A stretch of DNA of 64,000 nt from Schoenoplectus triqueter (lineage: Eukaryota > Streptophyta > Magnoliopsida > Poales > Cyperaceae): NCBI GenBank assembly GCA_964058805.1, contig CAXKVV010000401.1:1-64000 (forward strand), read 5' to 3'. The notes beneath the pieces are model-generated. The model was given only the letters and a program-made list of their open reading frames with translations. It searched no databases and was not told where the DNA came from. Shown piece by piece: positions 1 through 10,793 of the stretch (position 1 is the first letter of the stretch; each line of letters opens with the position of its first letter). Made by a program: the position numbers and the translations under genes.

Positions 1-335
1 GGCTATTATAAAATTCTAAAAATTCAAATAAACTCATAGCCAATTTATTTTCTATTATTTTTGTAAGTGATTTTCTACAAAAATAAATAGAGTTTAAAAA
101 ATAATAAAAATAAAATTCTATTACTTTAGCTATTATAAAATCCCAAAAAATATAAATAAAATTCTAGTTAATAGCTAACCCATTCCCTATTATTTTTGTA
201 AATAATTTTCTATAGAAATAAATGGAGTTTAAAAATAAAAATAGACATATGATCACCTTTGTAATATAGATAATAAAAAATATATTATCTTAATAATAAA
301 AAAAATCAATAAAATGTAATAATCTTTTTTTACAT
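1..335. repeat. AT-rich degenerate ~127-bp tandem
   Basis: Two imperfect copies of a ~127-bp AT-rich unit are visible. Each starts with GCTATTATAAAAT (positions 2 and 129) and contains a TTTTTGTAA...TTTTCTA...AAATAAAT segment. The same unit in reverse complement occurs at 60763-61010 and, more degenerate, further right. No gene is seen. Confidence 0.65.
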
Positions 336-340
336 TTTAG

Positions 341-870
341 TGGTGAATGAATACGCTCACACAGGGGGTGTAGAGCAACATAGTGATTTTGCACACATAA
401 TGCAATATTTAGAGCGATTAGTCGAGACAAGAACATCTTGACGAAGAATAACTAAGGCTTCGATAGCAATATGAGGAGATATGTCGAGACAAGAACATCT
501 TGACGCTCGTTGAAGAATGACCAAAGCTGCGACATCAACGTGAAGAGATATGTCGACTTAGAGGAAGAAGAACATTATGATGTCCGAGAGAAGTGACATC
601 TTAATGATTCAGTGCCATGAACAAGTAATTCATGACTAAATACGCTCACATAAGGGGTGTAGAGCAACATAGTGATTTTGCACAAGTAATGCAACATTTA
701 GAACAATTAGTTGAAACAAGAACATCTTGACACTCGTTGAAGAATAACCAAGACTGCGACATCAACATGAAGAGATATGTCGACTCCAAGAGATAAAAAC
801 ATTATGATGTCCGAGAGGAGTGACATCTTAATGACTCGGTGTTATGAACAAGTAATTCATGACCATTTGA
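341..870. repeat. ~289-bp direct duplication within the left arm
   Basis: The segment beginning TACGCTCAC at 352 recurs at 641 (offset 289). It carries the string around GTGTAGAGCAACATAGTGAT, a GACAAGAACATCTTGAC dyad and a GATGTCCGAGAG...TGACATC dyad. The right arm holds the reverse-complement counterpart at about 59840-60200, there with a ~227-bp spacing. The sequence is non-coding. Confidence 0.75.
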
Positions 871-937
871 GCTGGTAAGGCTGAACTCATCCGTTGATAA
901 GTTTGTCTTCTAGTTCATCTCTCGAGATTGTGAGATT

Positions 938-1257
938 GAATCGTTCTGTAGTAGATTCATCCACAAAACAGTGAATGAGAACCGTTCTGTAGTAGGTTCC
1001 TTCACTAACACATGCTTCAATGTTAAGCTGGCTCAGTGCTTCAGGTTTGACATTGTGTGCAGTTGTGTTCCTAGGTTTATGAATCAGTTTAGTGCTTCGA
1101 ATTCATGATCTAGAAGATCGGTGAGAAGAAACACGTGGGCCAAATCCACCCTTCTCCTGATTCACCAACCTCAAGATCAACCGGCCCAGTGCTTTGAGTT
1201 GTATTTTGTGTGATTGGTTGTTGACTAGTTAAGATTGAACCGTTCTATAGTAGGTTT
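938..1257. repeat. Dispersed variable-stem dyads, left arm, proximal group
   Basis: Three 21-bp dyads with a 5-11-5 layout occur at 938-958 (GAATC/GATTC), 979-999 (GAACC/GGTTC) and 1237-1257 (GAACC/GGTTT). All share the core GTTCTGTAGTA or a one-base variant. Between them, at about 1028-1200, are three copies of a second dyad type with a core near GGCTCAGTGCTTC and differing complementary outer 4-mers (GAAT/ATTC and CAAC/GTTG, the third imperfect). Confidence 0.75.
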
Positions 1258-1260
1258 ATC

Positions 1261-1760
1261 TTCTAGATCAACTGAGGATTGAGTCGTTCTGTAGTAGACT
1301 CACCTCAAGCCCCTCTGAAGAGATTAATCTGATCTGTAGTAAGGTTATCTCTCGAGGCGGCATAGACTGAACCGATCTGTAGTAGGTTCGTCTTCCATAG
1401 GATCAACTATGAACCGTTCTGAAGTAGGTTCATTTTCTAGATCAACTGAGGTTGAGTCGTTCTGTAGTAGACTCACCTCAAGCCCCTCTGGAGAGATTAA
1501 TCTGATTTGTAGTAAGGTTATCTCTTGAGGCGATAAAGACTGAACCGATCTGTAGTAGGTTCGTCTTCCATAGGATCAACTGTGAACCGTTCTGAAGTAG
1601 ATTCATTTTTCTAAATGAACTGAGGTTGAGTCGTTCTGTAGTAGACTCACCTCTAACCCCTTCGAAGAGATTAATCTGATCTGTAGTAAGGTTATCTCTC
1701 GAGGCGGTAAAGACTGAACCGATCTGTAGTAGGTTCGTCTTCCATGGGATCGACCTTTTA
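1261..1760. repeat. 174-bp tandem repeat, three copies, four dyads per copy
   Basis: The marker TTCTAGATCAACTGAGG recurs at 1261, 1435 and (as a variant) 1609, giving exact 174-bp spacing; the third copy is partial. Each unit holds four 21-bp dyads with stems in the order GAGTC/GACTC, AATCT/AGGTT, GAACC/GGTTC, GAACC/GGTTC and cores GTTCTGTAGTA, GATCTGTAGTA or GTTCTGAAGTA. Dyads lie at 1281, 1326, 1369, 1411, 1454, 1499, 1542, 1584, 1628, 1673 and 1716. The right arm has only about one unit, so this expansion happened on the left arm alone. A short open frame across it on the minus strand is a by-product. Confidence 0.85.
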
Positions 1761-2054
1761 GTGAACCCAGATGACCACTTGACCATCATTTAACTATACT
1801 ATTTGCTTCTCTCTTTTAAAGATCCAGAAGTGCCTCGAGGTTAGTAGCCTAGGGTAATTAACGGTGGGGGCTTGCGCCCACCGGAATCTACAAGAACTCA
1901 CAATCACTAAAAACCCCCTAAATGTGCATCCAAATCTTTCTAAACGGCAGAATCAGCCGGCACTTAACAGATGCACGCTTGGGAGGGATCTTCGTGTCCT
2001 TCTTCCGCATCCCATCGCCCAGCGGCGGTGCGGAGCGCGCGAAAAAGGGTTGCA
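1761..2054 (+). other. GC-richer inner end of the left inverted arm; short open frame shared with the right arm
   Basis: This is the best-conserved part of the arms. It starts with CTCGAGG...GGTAATTAACGGTGGGGGCTTGCGCCCACCGG, of which the 20-bp core near 1865-1884 is close to palindromic. It ends in a GC-rich run (CGCGCGAAAAAGGG). A 79-codon open frame starting at 1864 has a counterpart of 103 codons on the minus strand of the right arm (58800-59111). The first ~48 residues agree closely (MGACAHRNLQEL...LGRDLRVLLP). Both frames then run into unrelated satellite sequence. There is no recognisable domain. I treat this as conserved non-coding DNA or an exon-like relic rather than a gene. Confidence 0.5.
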
Positions 2055-2745
2055 CACACTTCGATATCAATATCCTACGAGACTAAATTTTCGTAAAAAA
2101 TAAGTAAGATACATTACAAACAGCTGTTTAACCAAGTAGTTTAAGGTAATTGTCCATTACTACATATAATTTCGTAAAAAATAATATAATTACTCATAAT
2201 TATACCTATTAGGAGATTATCCAATGAAAACATCGATATTAATATTCTACGACACTAATTTTGCACAAAACATAAGTAAGAAGCATTAAAAACAGCTGTT
2301 TAAACATGTTGATTGAGCTTTTAAAATATTTATTTCGCATAACTGCATATAATTTCATGCAAATCAATATCATTACTCCTAATTATGCAAATTATAATAC
2401 TATCGAATTAAAACATCGATATGAATATTCTATGATGCTTATTTTGCACGAAACATAAGATGCATTAAAACTGCTATTTAAACAAGTTGTTCGACTTTTT
2501 TAAAATTTTTGGCCGCATAAATACCCATCATTTTGTGAAAATTAATGTAATTACTCTTAATTATGCTTATTGTAAGATTGTCCAATTAACACTTCGATAT
2601 GAATATCCTACGACACAAAGATTTCATAAAACATAAGTAAAATACATTAGAAACTAATGTTTAAACAAGTTATTTCAGTTTTTCAAAATTTTAGGCCGCA
2701 TAACTTTAAATAATTTCGTGCAAATTAATATAATCACTCTTAATT

Positions 2746-4010
2746 ATGCCTATTATAAGTTTTTCCAATTAAAACTTCGATACGAACATTCTATGATGCT
2801 AATTTTGCACAAAACATATGGAATATGCGTAAAAAACTGCTGTTTAAACAAGTTGTTTGAGATTTTCAAAATTTTTGGCCGCCTATCTACTCATAATTTC
2901 GCTAAAATTAATATAATTACTCCTAATTGTTCCTATTATGAGTTTGTCCAATTAACACTTCGAAAGGAATATCCGACGATACTAATTTTTCATAAAATAT
3001 AAGTAAGATATATTAGAAACTGCTGTTCAAACGAGTTGTTTAAGATTTTTAATATTTTTTACCTCATAACTACACATAATTTCGTGAAAATTAATACAAA
3101 TACTCCTAACTATGCCTATTAGAAGATTATCTGATTAACACATCGATATGAACGTTGAACGACACTAATTTTGCGTAAAAATTAAGTAAGATGCATTAAA
3201 AAGCTGTTTAAAGAAGTTGTTTAATTTTTTTTAATTTTTGGCTGAATAAATACTCAAAATTTCGTGCAAATTAATAAATTTACTCCTAATTATGCCTATT
3301 GTAAGATTGTCCAATTAACACTTCGATATTAATATCCAACGAGACTAAATTTTCGTAAAACATAAGTAAGATACATTACAAACAACTTTTTAACCAAGTT
3401 GTTTAAGATAATTGTCCATTATTACATATAATTTCGTAAAAAATAATATAATTACCCATAATTATACCTATTAGGAGATTATCCAATAAAAACATCGATA
3501 TGAATGTTCTACGACACTAATTTTGCATAAAACATAAGCAAGATGCATTAAAAACAGCTGTTTAAACATGTTGATTGAGCTTTTACAATATTTATTCCGC
3601 ATAACTGCATATAATTTCATGCAAATTAATATAATTACTCCTAATAATGAAAATTATAATACTATCAAATTAAAACATCGATATGAATTTTCTATGATGC
3701 TTATTTTGCGCAAAACATAAGTAAGATGCATTAAAACTGCTATTTAAACAAGTTGTTCGACTTTGTTAAAATTTTTGGCCGCATAAATACCCATCATTTT
3801 GTGAAAATTAATGTAATTACTCTTAATTATGATTATTGTAAGATTGTCCAATTAACACTTCGATATGAATATCCTACGACACAAAGATTTCATAAAACAT
3901 AAGTAAAATACATTAGAAACTACTGTTTAAACAAGTTATTTCAGTTTTTCAAATTTTAGGCCGCATAACTACAAATAATTTCATGCAAATTAATATAATC
4001 ACTCTTAATT
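2746..4010 (+). repeat. AT satellite HOR unit, left copy 1 (1265 bp)
   Basis: One complete seven-monomer unit, counted from the ATGCCTATTATAAG start of the type-1 monomer to the next type-1 monomer. It matches the next unit with scattered substitutions and single-base indels. Confidence 0.85.
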
Positions 4011-5277
4011 ATGCCTATTATAAGTTTTTCCAATTAAAACTTCGATACGAACATTCTATGATGCTAATTTTGCACAAAACATATGGAATATGCGTAAAAA
4101 ACTGCTGTTTAAACAAGTTGTTTGAGATTTTCAAAATTTTTGGCCGCCTATCTACTCATAATTTCGTTAAAATTAATATAATTACTCCTAATTATTCCTA
4201 TTATGAGGTTGTCCAATTAACACTTCGAAAGGAATATCCGACGATACTAATTTTTCATAAAATATAAGTAAGATATATTAGAAACTGCTGTTCAAACGAG
4301 TTGTTTAAGTTTTTAATATTTTTACCACATAACTACACATAATTTCATGAAAATTAATACAAATACTCCTAACTATGCCTATTAGAAGATTATCCAATTA
4401 ACACATCGATATGAACGTTGAATGACACTAATTTTGCGTAAAAATTAAGTAAGATGCATTAAAAAGCTGTTTAAAGAAGTTGTTTAATTTTTTTTTTAAT
4501 TTTTGGCTGAATAAATACTCAAAATTTCATGAAAATTAATAAATTTACTCCTAATTATGCCTATTATAAGATTGTCCAATTAACACTTCGATATTAATAT
4601 CCTACGAGACTAAATTTTCATAAAACATAAGTAAGATACATTACAAACAACTTTTTAACCAAGTTGTTTAAGGTAATTGTCCATTACTACATATAATTTC
4701 GTAAAAAATAATACAATTACCCATAATTATACATATTAGGAGATTATCCAATAAAAATATCGATATGAATATTCTACGATACTAATTTTGCACAAAACAT
4801 AAGTAAGATGCATTAAAAACAGCTGTTTAAACATGTTGATTGAGCTTTTACAATATTTATTCCGCATAACTGCATATAATTTGATGCAAATTAATATAAT
4901 TACTCCTAATTATGCAAATTATAATACTTTCAAAATAAAACATCGATATGAATATTTTATGATGCTTATTTTGCATGAAACATAAGTAAGATGCATTAAA
5001 AACTGCTTTTTAAACAAGTTGTTCGACTTTTTTTAAATTTTGGGCCGCATAAATACCCATCATTTTGTGAAAATTAATGTAATTACTCTTAATTATGCCT
5101 ATTGTAAGATTGTCCAATTAACACTTCAATATGAATATCCTACGACACAAAGTTTTCATAAAACATAAGTAAAACACATTAGAAACTACTGTTTAAACAA
5201 GTTATTTCAGTTTTTCAAAATTTTTGGCCGCATAACTACAAATAATTTCATGCAAATTAATATAATTACTCCTAATT
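4011..5277 (+). repeat. AT satellite HOR unit, left copy 2 (1267 bp)
   Basis: Second complete seven-monomer unit in the left array, same monomer order as copy 1. The following unit (5278-6071) is cut off by the GC satellite 74 bp into its fifth monomer. Confidence 0.85.
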
Positions 5278-6071
5278 ATGCCTATTATAAGATTTTTCCA
5301 ATTAAAACTTCGACACGAACATTCTATGATGCTAATTTTGCACAAAACATATGGAATATGTGTTAAAAACTGCTGTTTAAACAAGTTGTTTGAGATTTTC
5401 AAAATTTTTGGCCGCCTAGCTACTCATAATTTTGTTAAAATTAATATAATTACTCCTAATTATGCCTATTATGATGTTGTCTAATTAACACTTCGAAATG
5501 AATATCCGACGACACAAATTTTTCATAAAACATAAGTAAGATATATTAGAAACTGCAGTTCAAACGAGTTGTTTAAGTTTTTTAATATTTTTACCTCATA
5601 ACTACACATAATTTCATGAAAATTAATACAAATACTCCTAACTATGCCTATTAGAAGATTATCCCATTAAAACATCGATATGAACGTTCAACGACACTAA
5701 TTTTGCGTAAAAATTAAGTAAGACGCATTAAAAAGCTGTTTGAAGAAGTTGTTTAATTCTTTTTTAATTTTTGGCTGAATAAATAATCGAAATTTCGTGC
5801 AAAATAATAAATTTACTCCTAATTATGCCTATTGTAAGATTGTCCAATTAACACTTCGATATTAATATCCTACGAGACTAATTTTTCGTAAAACATAAGT
5901 AAGATACATTACAAACTGCTGTTTAACCAAGTTGTTTAAGGTAATTGTCCATAACTACATATAATTTCGTGAAAATTAATATAATTACTCATAATTATAC
6001 CTATTAGGAGATTATCCATTTAAAATATCGATATGAATATTCTATGACACTGATTTTGCACAAAACATAAG

Positions 6072-9000
6072 TTTTGCGTTGGGTCCCAAATTCAGGTTTT
6101 GTGCTCCCGGACTCATTTTCGGCGGTACCGAGGGCGTCGGGTCCCGTTTTCTTATTTTGTGCGCCCGGTCTCATTTTTGGCGGTCCCGAGGGCGACAAGT
6201 TCCATTTTCATGTTTTGCGCGTCGGAAATAGTTTTTGGTGTTACCGAGGTCGTCGGATCCCGTTTTCATGTTTTGCGCTCGCCGACACGTTTTCGGCGGT
6301 ACGGAGGGCGTCGGGTCCCGATTTCATGTTTTGCGTTCCTGGACACATTTTCGACGGTACCGAGGGTGTCAGCTCCTATTTTCATATTTTGCGCTCCCAG
6401 ACTCGTTTACCGTGGTACCGAGGGCGTCGCGTCCCGTTTTCATGTTTTGCGCGCCCGTACTCATTTTCGGTGGTACCGGGGGCATCGTGTCCCTTTTTCA
6501 TGTTTTGCGCTCCCGGAATCATTTTCGGCACTATCGAGGGTGTCGGCTCCCGTTTTCATGTTTTGCGCTCCCGGACATGTTTTTTGCGATGCGGAGGGCG
6601 TAGGCTGCTGTTTTCATGTTTTGCGCTCCCGTACTCGTTTTTAACGGTACCATTGGCGTCAGCCTCTGTTTTCATGTTTTACGCGCCCGAACTCTTTTTC
6701 GGCGGTACCGACGGCGTCGGGTTCCATTTTCATGTTTTGCGCTACCGGACACATTTTCGGAGGTTCGGTGGGCGTCCGGTCCCGTTTATCATGTTTTGCG
6801 CTCAAGGACATGTTTTTGAAGGTGCCGAGTGCGTCGGGACCCGTTTTTATGTTTTGTGCGCCCGGACTCAATTTCGACGGTTCTGAGGCCGTGAGGTCCA
6901 TTTTTCTTGTTTTTGCGTGCCCGTACTCATTTTCGACGGTACCGACGGCGTCAGCTCCTGTTTTCATGTGTTGCGCTCCCGGACTTGTTTCCCGTGGTAC
7001 CAAGGGCGTTGCGTCCCAATTTCATGTTTTGCGCGCCCGTACTCATTTTCAGCGGTATCGAGGGCGTCGGGTCCCGTTTTCTTGTTTTGCGCTCCCGAAC
7101 TCATTTTTGGGGGGACCGAAGGCGTCGGCTCTTGTTTTCATGTTTTACGCTCCCGGACTCGTTTTCGGCGGTACCGAGGGTGTCGGGTCCCGTTTTCATG
7201 TTTTGCGCTCAAGGACATGTTTTCGGCGGTGCCGAGTGCGTCGGGTCCCGGTTTCATGTTTTGTGCGCCCGGACTCGTTTTCGACGGTCCTGAGGGCGAT
7301 GGGTCCCATTTCCATGTTTTGCGCGCCGAGGCTATTTTTTGGCGGTACGGAGGGCGTCGGGTCCCGTTCTCATGTTTTGCGCGCCTGGACTCGTTTTCGG
7401 CTGATACGAGGGTGTCGGGTGCCTTTTTCATGTTTTGCACTCCCCGAATCGTTTCCCGCGATACCGATGGCGTCGAGTCCTGTTTTCAAGTTTTGCGCTC
7501 CCGACACGTTTTCGGCGGTACGGAGGGCGTAGGGACCCGTTTTCATGTTTTGCACGCCCGGACCCATTTTCTGTGCTCCCGGAGTCGTTTCTCACGGTAC
7601 AGCGGGTGTCCTGTCCCGTTTTCGTGTTTTTATGTTTTGCGCTCCCGGACTCGTTTTCGGCGGTACCGAGGGCGTCGAGTCCCATTTACATGTTTTGCGT
7701 GCCCTGATTCGTTTTCGGCCTTACCGAGGGCGTCAGATCCCATTTTCATGTTTTGCGCGCTAGGACATGTTTCCGGCGGTGCCGAGGACGTCGGGTCCTA
7801 TTTTTAAGTTTTACGCTTCTGGACATGTTTCCGATAGTACCGAGGACGTCGGGTCCCGTTTTCATGTTTTGCGCTCCCGGACTCATTTTCGGCGGTAACG
7901 AGGACGTCGGGTCCCGTTTTCATGTTTTGCGCTCCCGGACTCGTTTTCGCGGTACCGACGGCGTCGGGTCCCCTTTTCATGTTTTGCGCGCCTGGACATG
8001 TTTCCGGCGGTACCGAGGACGTCAGGTCATGTTTTTAAGTTTTGCACTCCCGGACATGTTTCCGGTGGTACCGGGGGCATCGGGTCCCGTTTTCATGTTT
8101 TGTGCGCCTGGACTCGTTTTCGGCGGTACCGACGGCGTCGGCTCTCGTTTTCATTTTTTGCGCGCCCGGACTCGTTTTAGGCGATACCGAGGGCGTCAGA
8201 TCGTGTTTTCATGTTTTGCGCGCCGAGACACTTTTTCGGCGGTACCGAGGGCGTCTGGTCCCGTTTTCATGTTTGCGCTCCCGGACTCGTTTTCGACGGT
8301 GCTGAGTGTGTCGGGTCCCATTTTCATGTTTTGCGCGCCAGGAATCAGTTTCGGCGGTACAGAGGGCGTTGGGTCACGTTTTCATGTTTTGCGCTCCCGG
8401 ACATGTTTTTGGCGGTGCCGAGTGCGTCAGGTCCCGTTTTCATCATTTGTGCGCTCGGTCTCATTTTTGGCTGTCCCGAGGGCGACGGGTCCCGTTTTCA
8501 TTTTTTGCATTCGCGGACACGTTTTCGGCAGTACGGAGGGCGTCGGGTCCCAATTTCATGTTTTGCGCGCCCGGACTCATTTTCAGAGGAAAAGAGGGTG
8601 TCGGGTCCTATTTTCATGTTTTGCGCTCCCGGAGTCGTTTCCCACGGTACCGAGTCCCATTTTCAAGTTTTGTGCTCTAAGATTCGTTTTGGGCAGTACC
8701 GCGGTTATCGGGTCCCGTTTTCATGCTTTGCACGCCCGGACTCGTTTTCAACGTTACCGAGGGCGTTAGCTACCATTTTCATGTTTTGCACGCCCGAACT
8801 TGTTTTCGGCGGTACCAAGGGCGTCCGATCCCGTTTTCATGTTTTACGAGCTCGGACTCGTTTTCGGCTGTACCGAGGGCGTCGGGTCCCGTTTTCATGT
8901 TTTGAGCTCCCGGACTCATTTTCGGCGATACCGAGGTCGTCCGGTTCCGTTTTCATATTTTGCGCTCCAGGACATTTTTTCGACGGTGCCGAGTGCGTCG

Positions 9001-10793
9001 GGTCCCGTTTTCATGTTTTGCTCTCCCGGACTCGTTTTCGGCCGAAACGAGGGTGTCGGGTCCCGTTTTCATGTTTTAGGCTCCCGGAGTCGTTACCCGT
9101 GGTACCGAGTGCGTCGTGTCCCCTTTTTAAGTTTTGCGCTCCTAGACTCGTTTTGGGCAGGGTATCGGGTCCTGTTTTCATTTTTCACGCCCCCGGACTC
9201 GTTTTCGACGGTATCGAGGGCGTCGACTCCCATTTTCATGTTTTGCACGCTCAGACTCGTTTCCTGTGGTACCAAGGGCGTCGGGTCCCGATTTCATGTT
9301 TTGCGCCACCGGACACATTTTTAGAGGTTCAGAGGGTGTCCGGTTCCGTTTTTCATGTTTTGCGCTCCCGGACTCGTTTTCGGCGGTTCTGAGGGCGCCA
9401 GGTCCCTTTTTCATGTTTTGCGTGCACTCGCTTACGGCGGAACCGACGATGTCAGGTCCCGTTTTCATGTTTTGCTTTCCCGGACTCGTTTTCGGCGGTA
9501 CCGAGGGCGTCGGCTCCCGTTTTCATGTTTTGCGCTCCCTGACTAGTTTCCCGTGGTACCAATGGCGTCAGGTCTCGATTTCATGTTTTGCGCGCCCGTA
9601 CTCGTTTTCGACGGTATCGAGGGCTTCAGGTCCCATTTTCTTGTTTTGCGCTCCTGAACTCGTTTTCGGACCGAGGGCGTCGGCTCCTATTTTCATGTTT
9701 TGCGCTCCCGAACTTGTTTTCGGCGGTACCGAGTATGTCGGGTCCTGTTTTCATGTTTTGGGGTCCAGGACATGTTTTCAGCGGTGCCGAGTGCGTCGGG
9801 TCTCGTTTTCATGTTTTGTGCGCCCGGAATCATTTTTGGCGATCCCAAGGGCGACTGTTCCCGTTTTCATGTTTTGCGCGCCGATCTAGTTTTTGGCAGT
9901 ACAGAGGGCGTCGGGTCCCGTTTTCATTTTCTGCGCACACGGAGACGTTTTCGGCAGCAGGGACGGCGTCGGGTCTCGTTTGCATGTTTTGCGCGCCTGA
10001 ACTCATCTTCGGCGGATACGAGGGTGCCGGGTGCTATTTTCATGTTTTGCGCTCCCCGAATCGTTTCCCGCGGTACCGAGGGCGTCGGGTCCCGTTTTCA
10101 AGTTTTGCGCTCCCGGACTCATTTTCGGAGGTATGGCGGGCATCGGGTCCCATTTTCATGTTTTGCGTTCCTCGACTCGTTTCCCACAGTACCTAGGGCG
10201 TTAGGTCCCATTTTCATGTTTTGCGCTCCCGACACGTTTTCGGCGGTATGGAGGGCGTCGAGTCCTGTTTTCATGTTTTGCGCGCCCGGACTCATTTTTG
10301 GCGGAAACAAGGTCGTCGGGTCCCGTTTGCAAGTTCTGCGCTCCCGAAGTCGTTTCGCGCGGTACCGCGGGCGTCGGGTTTCTTTTTCATGTTTTTCGGT
10401 CCCGGACACGTTTACGGCGATAACGAGGGCGTCGAGTCCCTTTTTCATGTTTTGCGTGTCCGGATTCGTTTTCGGCTGTATCGAGGGCGTCTAGTCCAAT
10501 TTTCATGTTTTGTGCACACGGACATGTTTTCAGCGGTTCCGAGGGTGTCCAGTCCCGTATTCTTATTTTGCGCTCCCGGACATGTTTTTTGCGGTGCTAA
10601 GTGTGTCGGGTCCCGTTTTCATGTTTTGTGCGCACGGTCTCATTTTCTGCGATCCCGACGGCGACGGGTTCTGTTTTCTTGTTTTGCGTGCCGATAGTAG
10701 TTGTTGTCGGTACCGAGGGCTTTGGGTCCCGTTTTCATGTTTTGCGCTCGCGGACACGTTTTCGACGGTACGAAGGGCGTCGGGCCCCGATTT
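6072..10793 (-). repeat. GC satellite block A, reverse orientation, diverged
   Basis: Monomers run as the reverse complement of the consensus (TTTTCATGTTTTGCGC... then GGACTCGTTTTCGG...). They are the most diverged of the array, with many TG/CA substitutions, monomers with TCGTTTCCC in place of TCGTTTTCGG, and indels. The left junction is a fusion of AT-satellite CAAAACATAAG to TTTTGCG of the GC monomer. Confidence 0.95.

Larger units (their letters stand above)
1..2054 (+). repeat. Left arm of a long (>=2 kb) inverted repeat
   Basis: Read on the plus strand, this region matches the reverse complement of about 58916-61010 along its whole length and in the same order: AT-rich tandem, enhancer-like repeats around GTCGAGACAAG, dyad arrays, then a GC-rich inner end. 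The clearest match is 1869-2054 against 58916-59105 reversed, with only scattered substitutions over ~185 bp. The inner end is the sequence around AAAAAGGGTTGCACA, immediately followed by the AT satellite. Position 1 pairs with about 61000, so the arm probably continues left of the window. No transposase or other coding capacity is visible. It could be the terminal inverted repeat of a very large non-autonomous element, or two copies of one dispersed repeat in opposite orientation. Confidence 0.85.
2055..6071 (+). repeat. AT-rich ~180-bp satellite, left array (7-monomer HOR)
   Basis: About 22 monomers of ~180 bp are marked by ACTCCTAATTATGCCTATT, then ACTTCGATATGAATAT, ACGACACTAATTTTGC, AAAACATAAGTAAGATGCAT, TGTTTAAACAAGTTGTTT and GGCCGCATAACTAC. 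Seven distinguishable monomer types recur in fixed order, so the true period is ~1.265 kb: the type-1 monomer begins at 2746, 4011 and 5278. The array starts inside a type-4 monomer directly after the inverted arm and stops inside a type-5 monomer where the GC satellite begins. HOR copies here are more diverged than in the right array. Short open frames recurring once per HOR are not genes. Confidence 0.95.

Noticed and set aside
1261..1760. Relation between the 174-bp arm tandem and the 58-bp satellite because 174 = 3 x 58
   Set aside because: The sequences share no recognisable similarity. The 174-bp unit is built of four ~43-bp dyad modules, so the length relation is coincidental.
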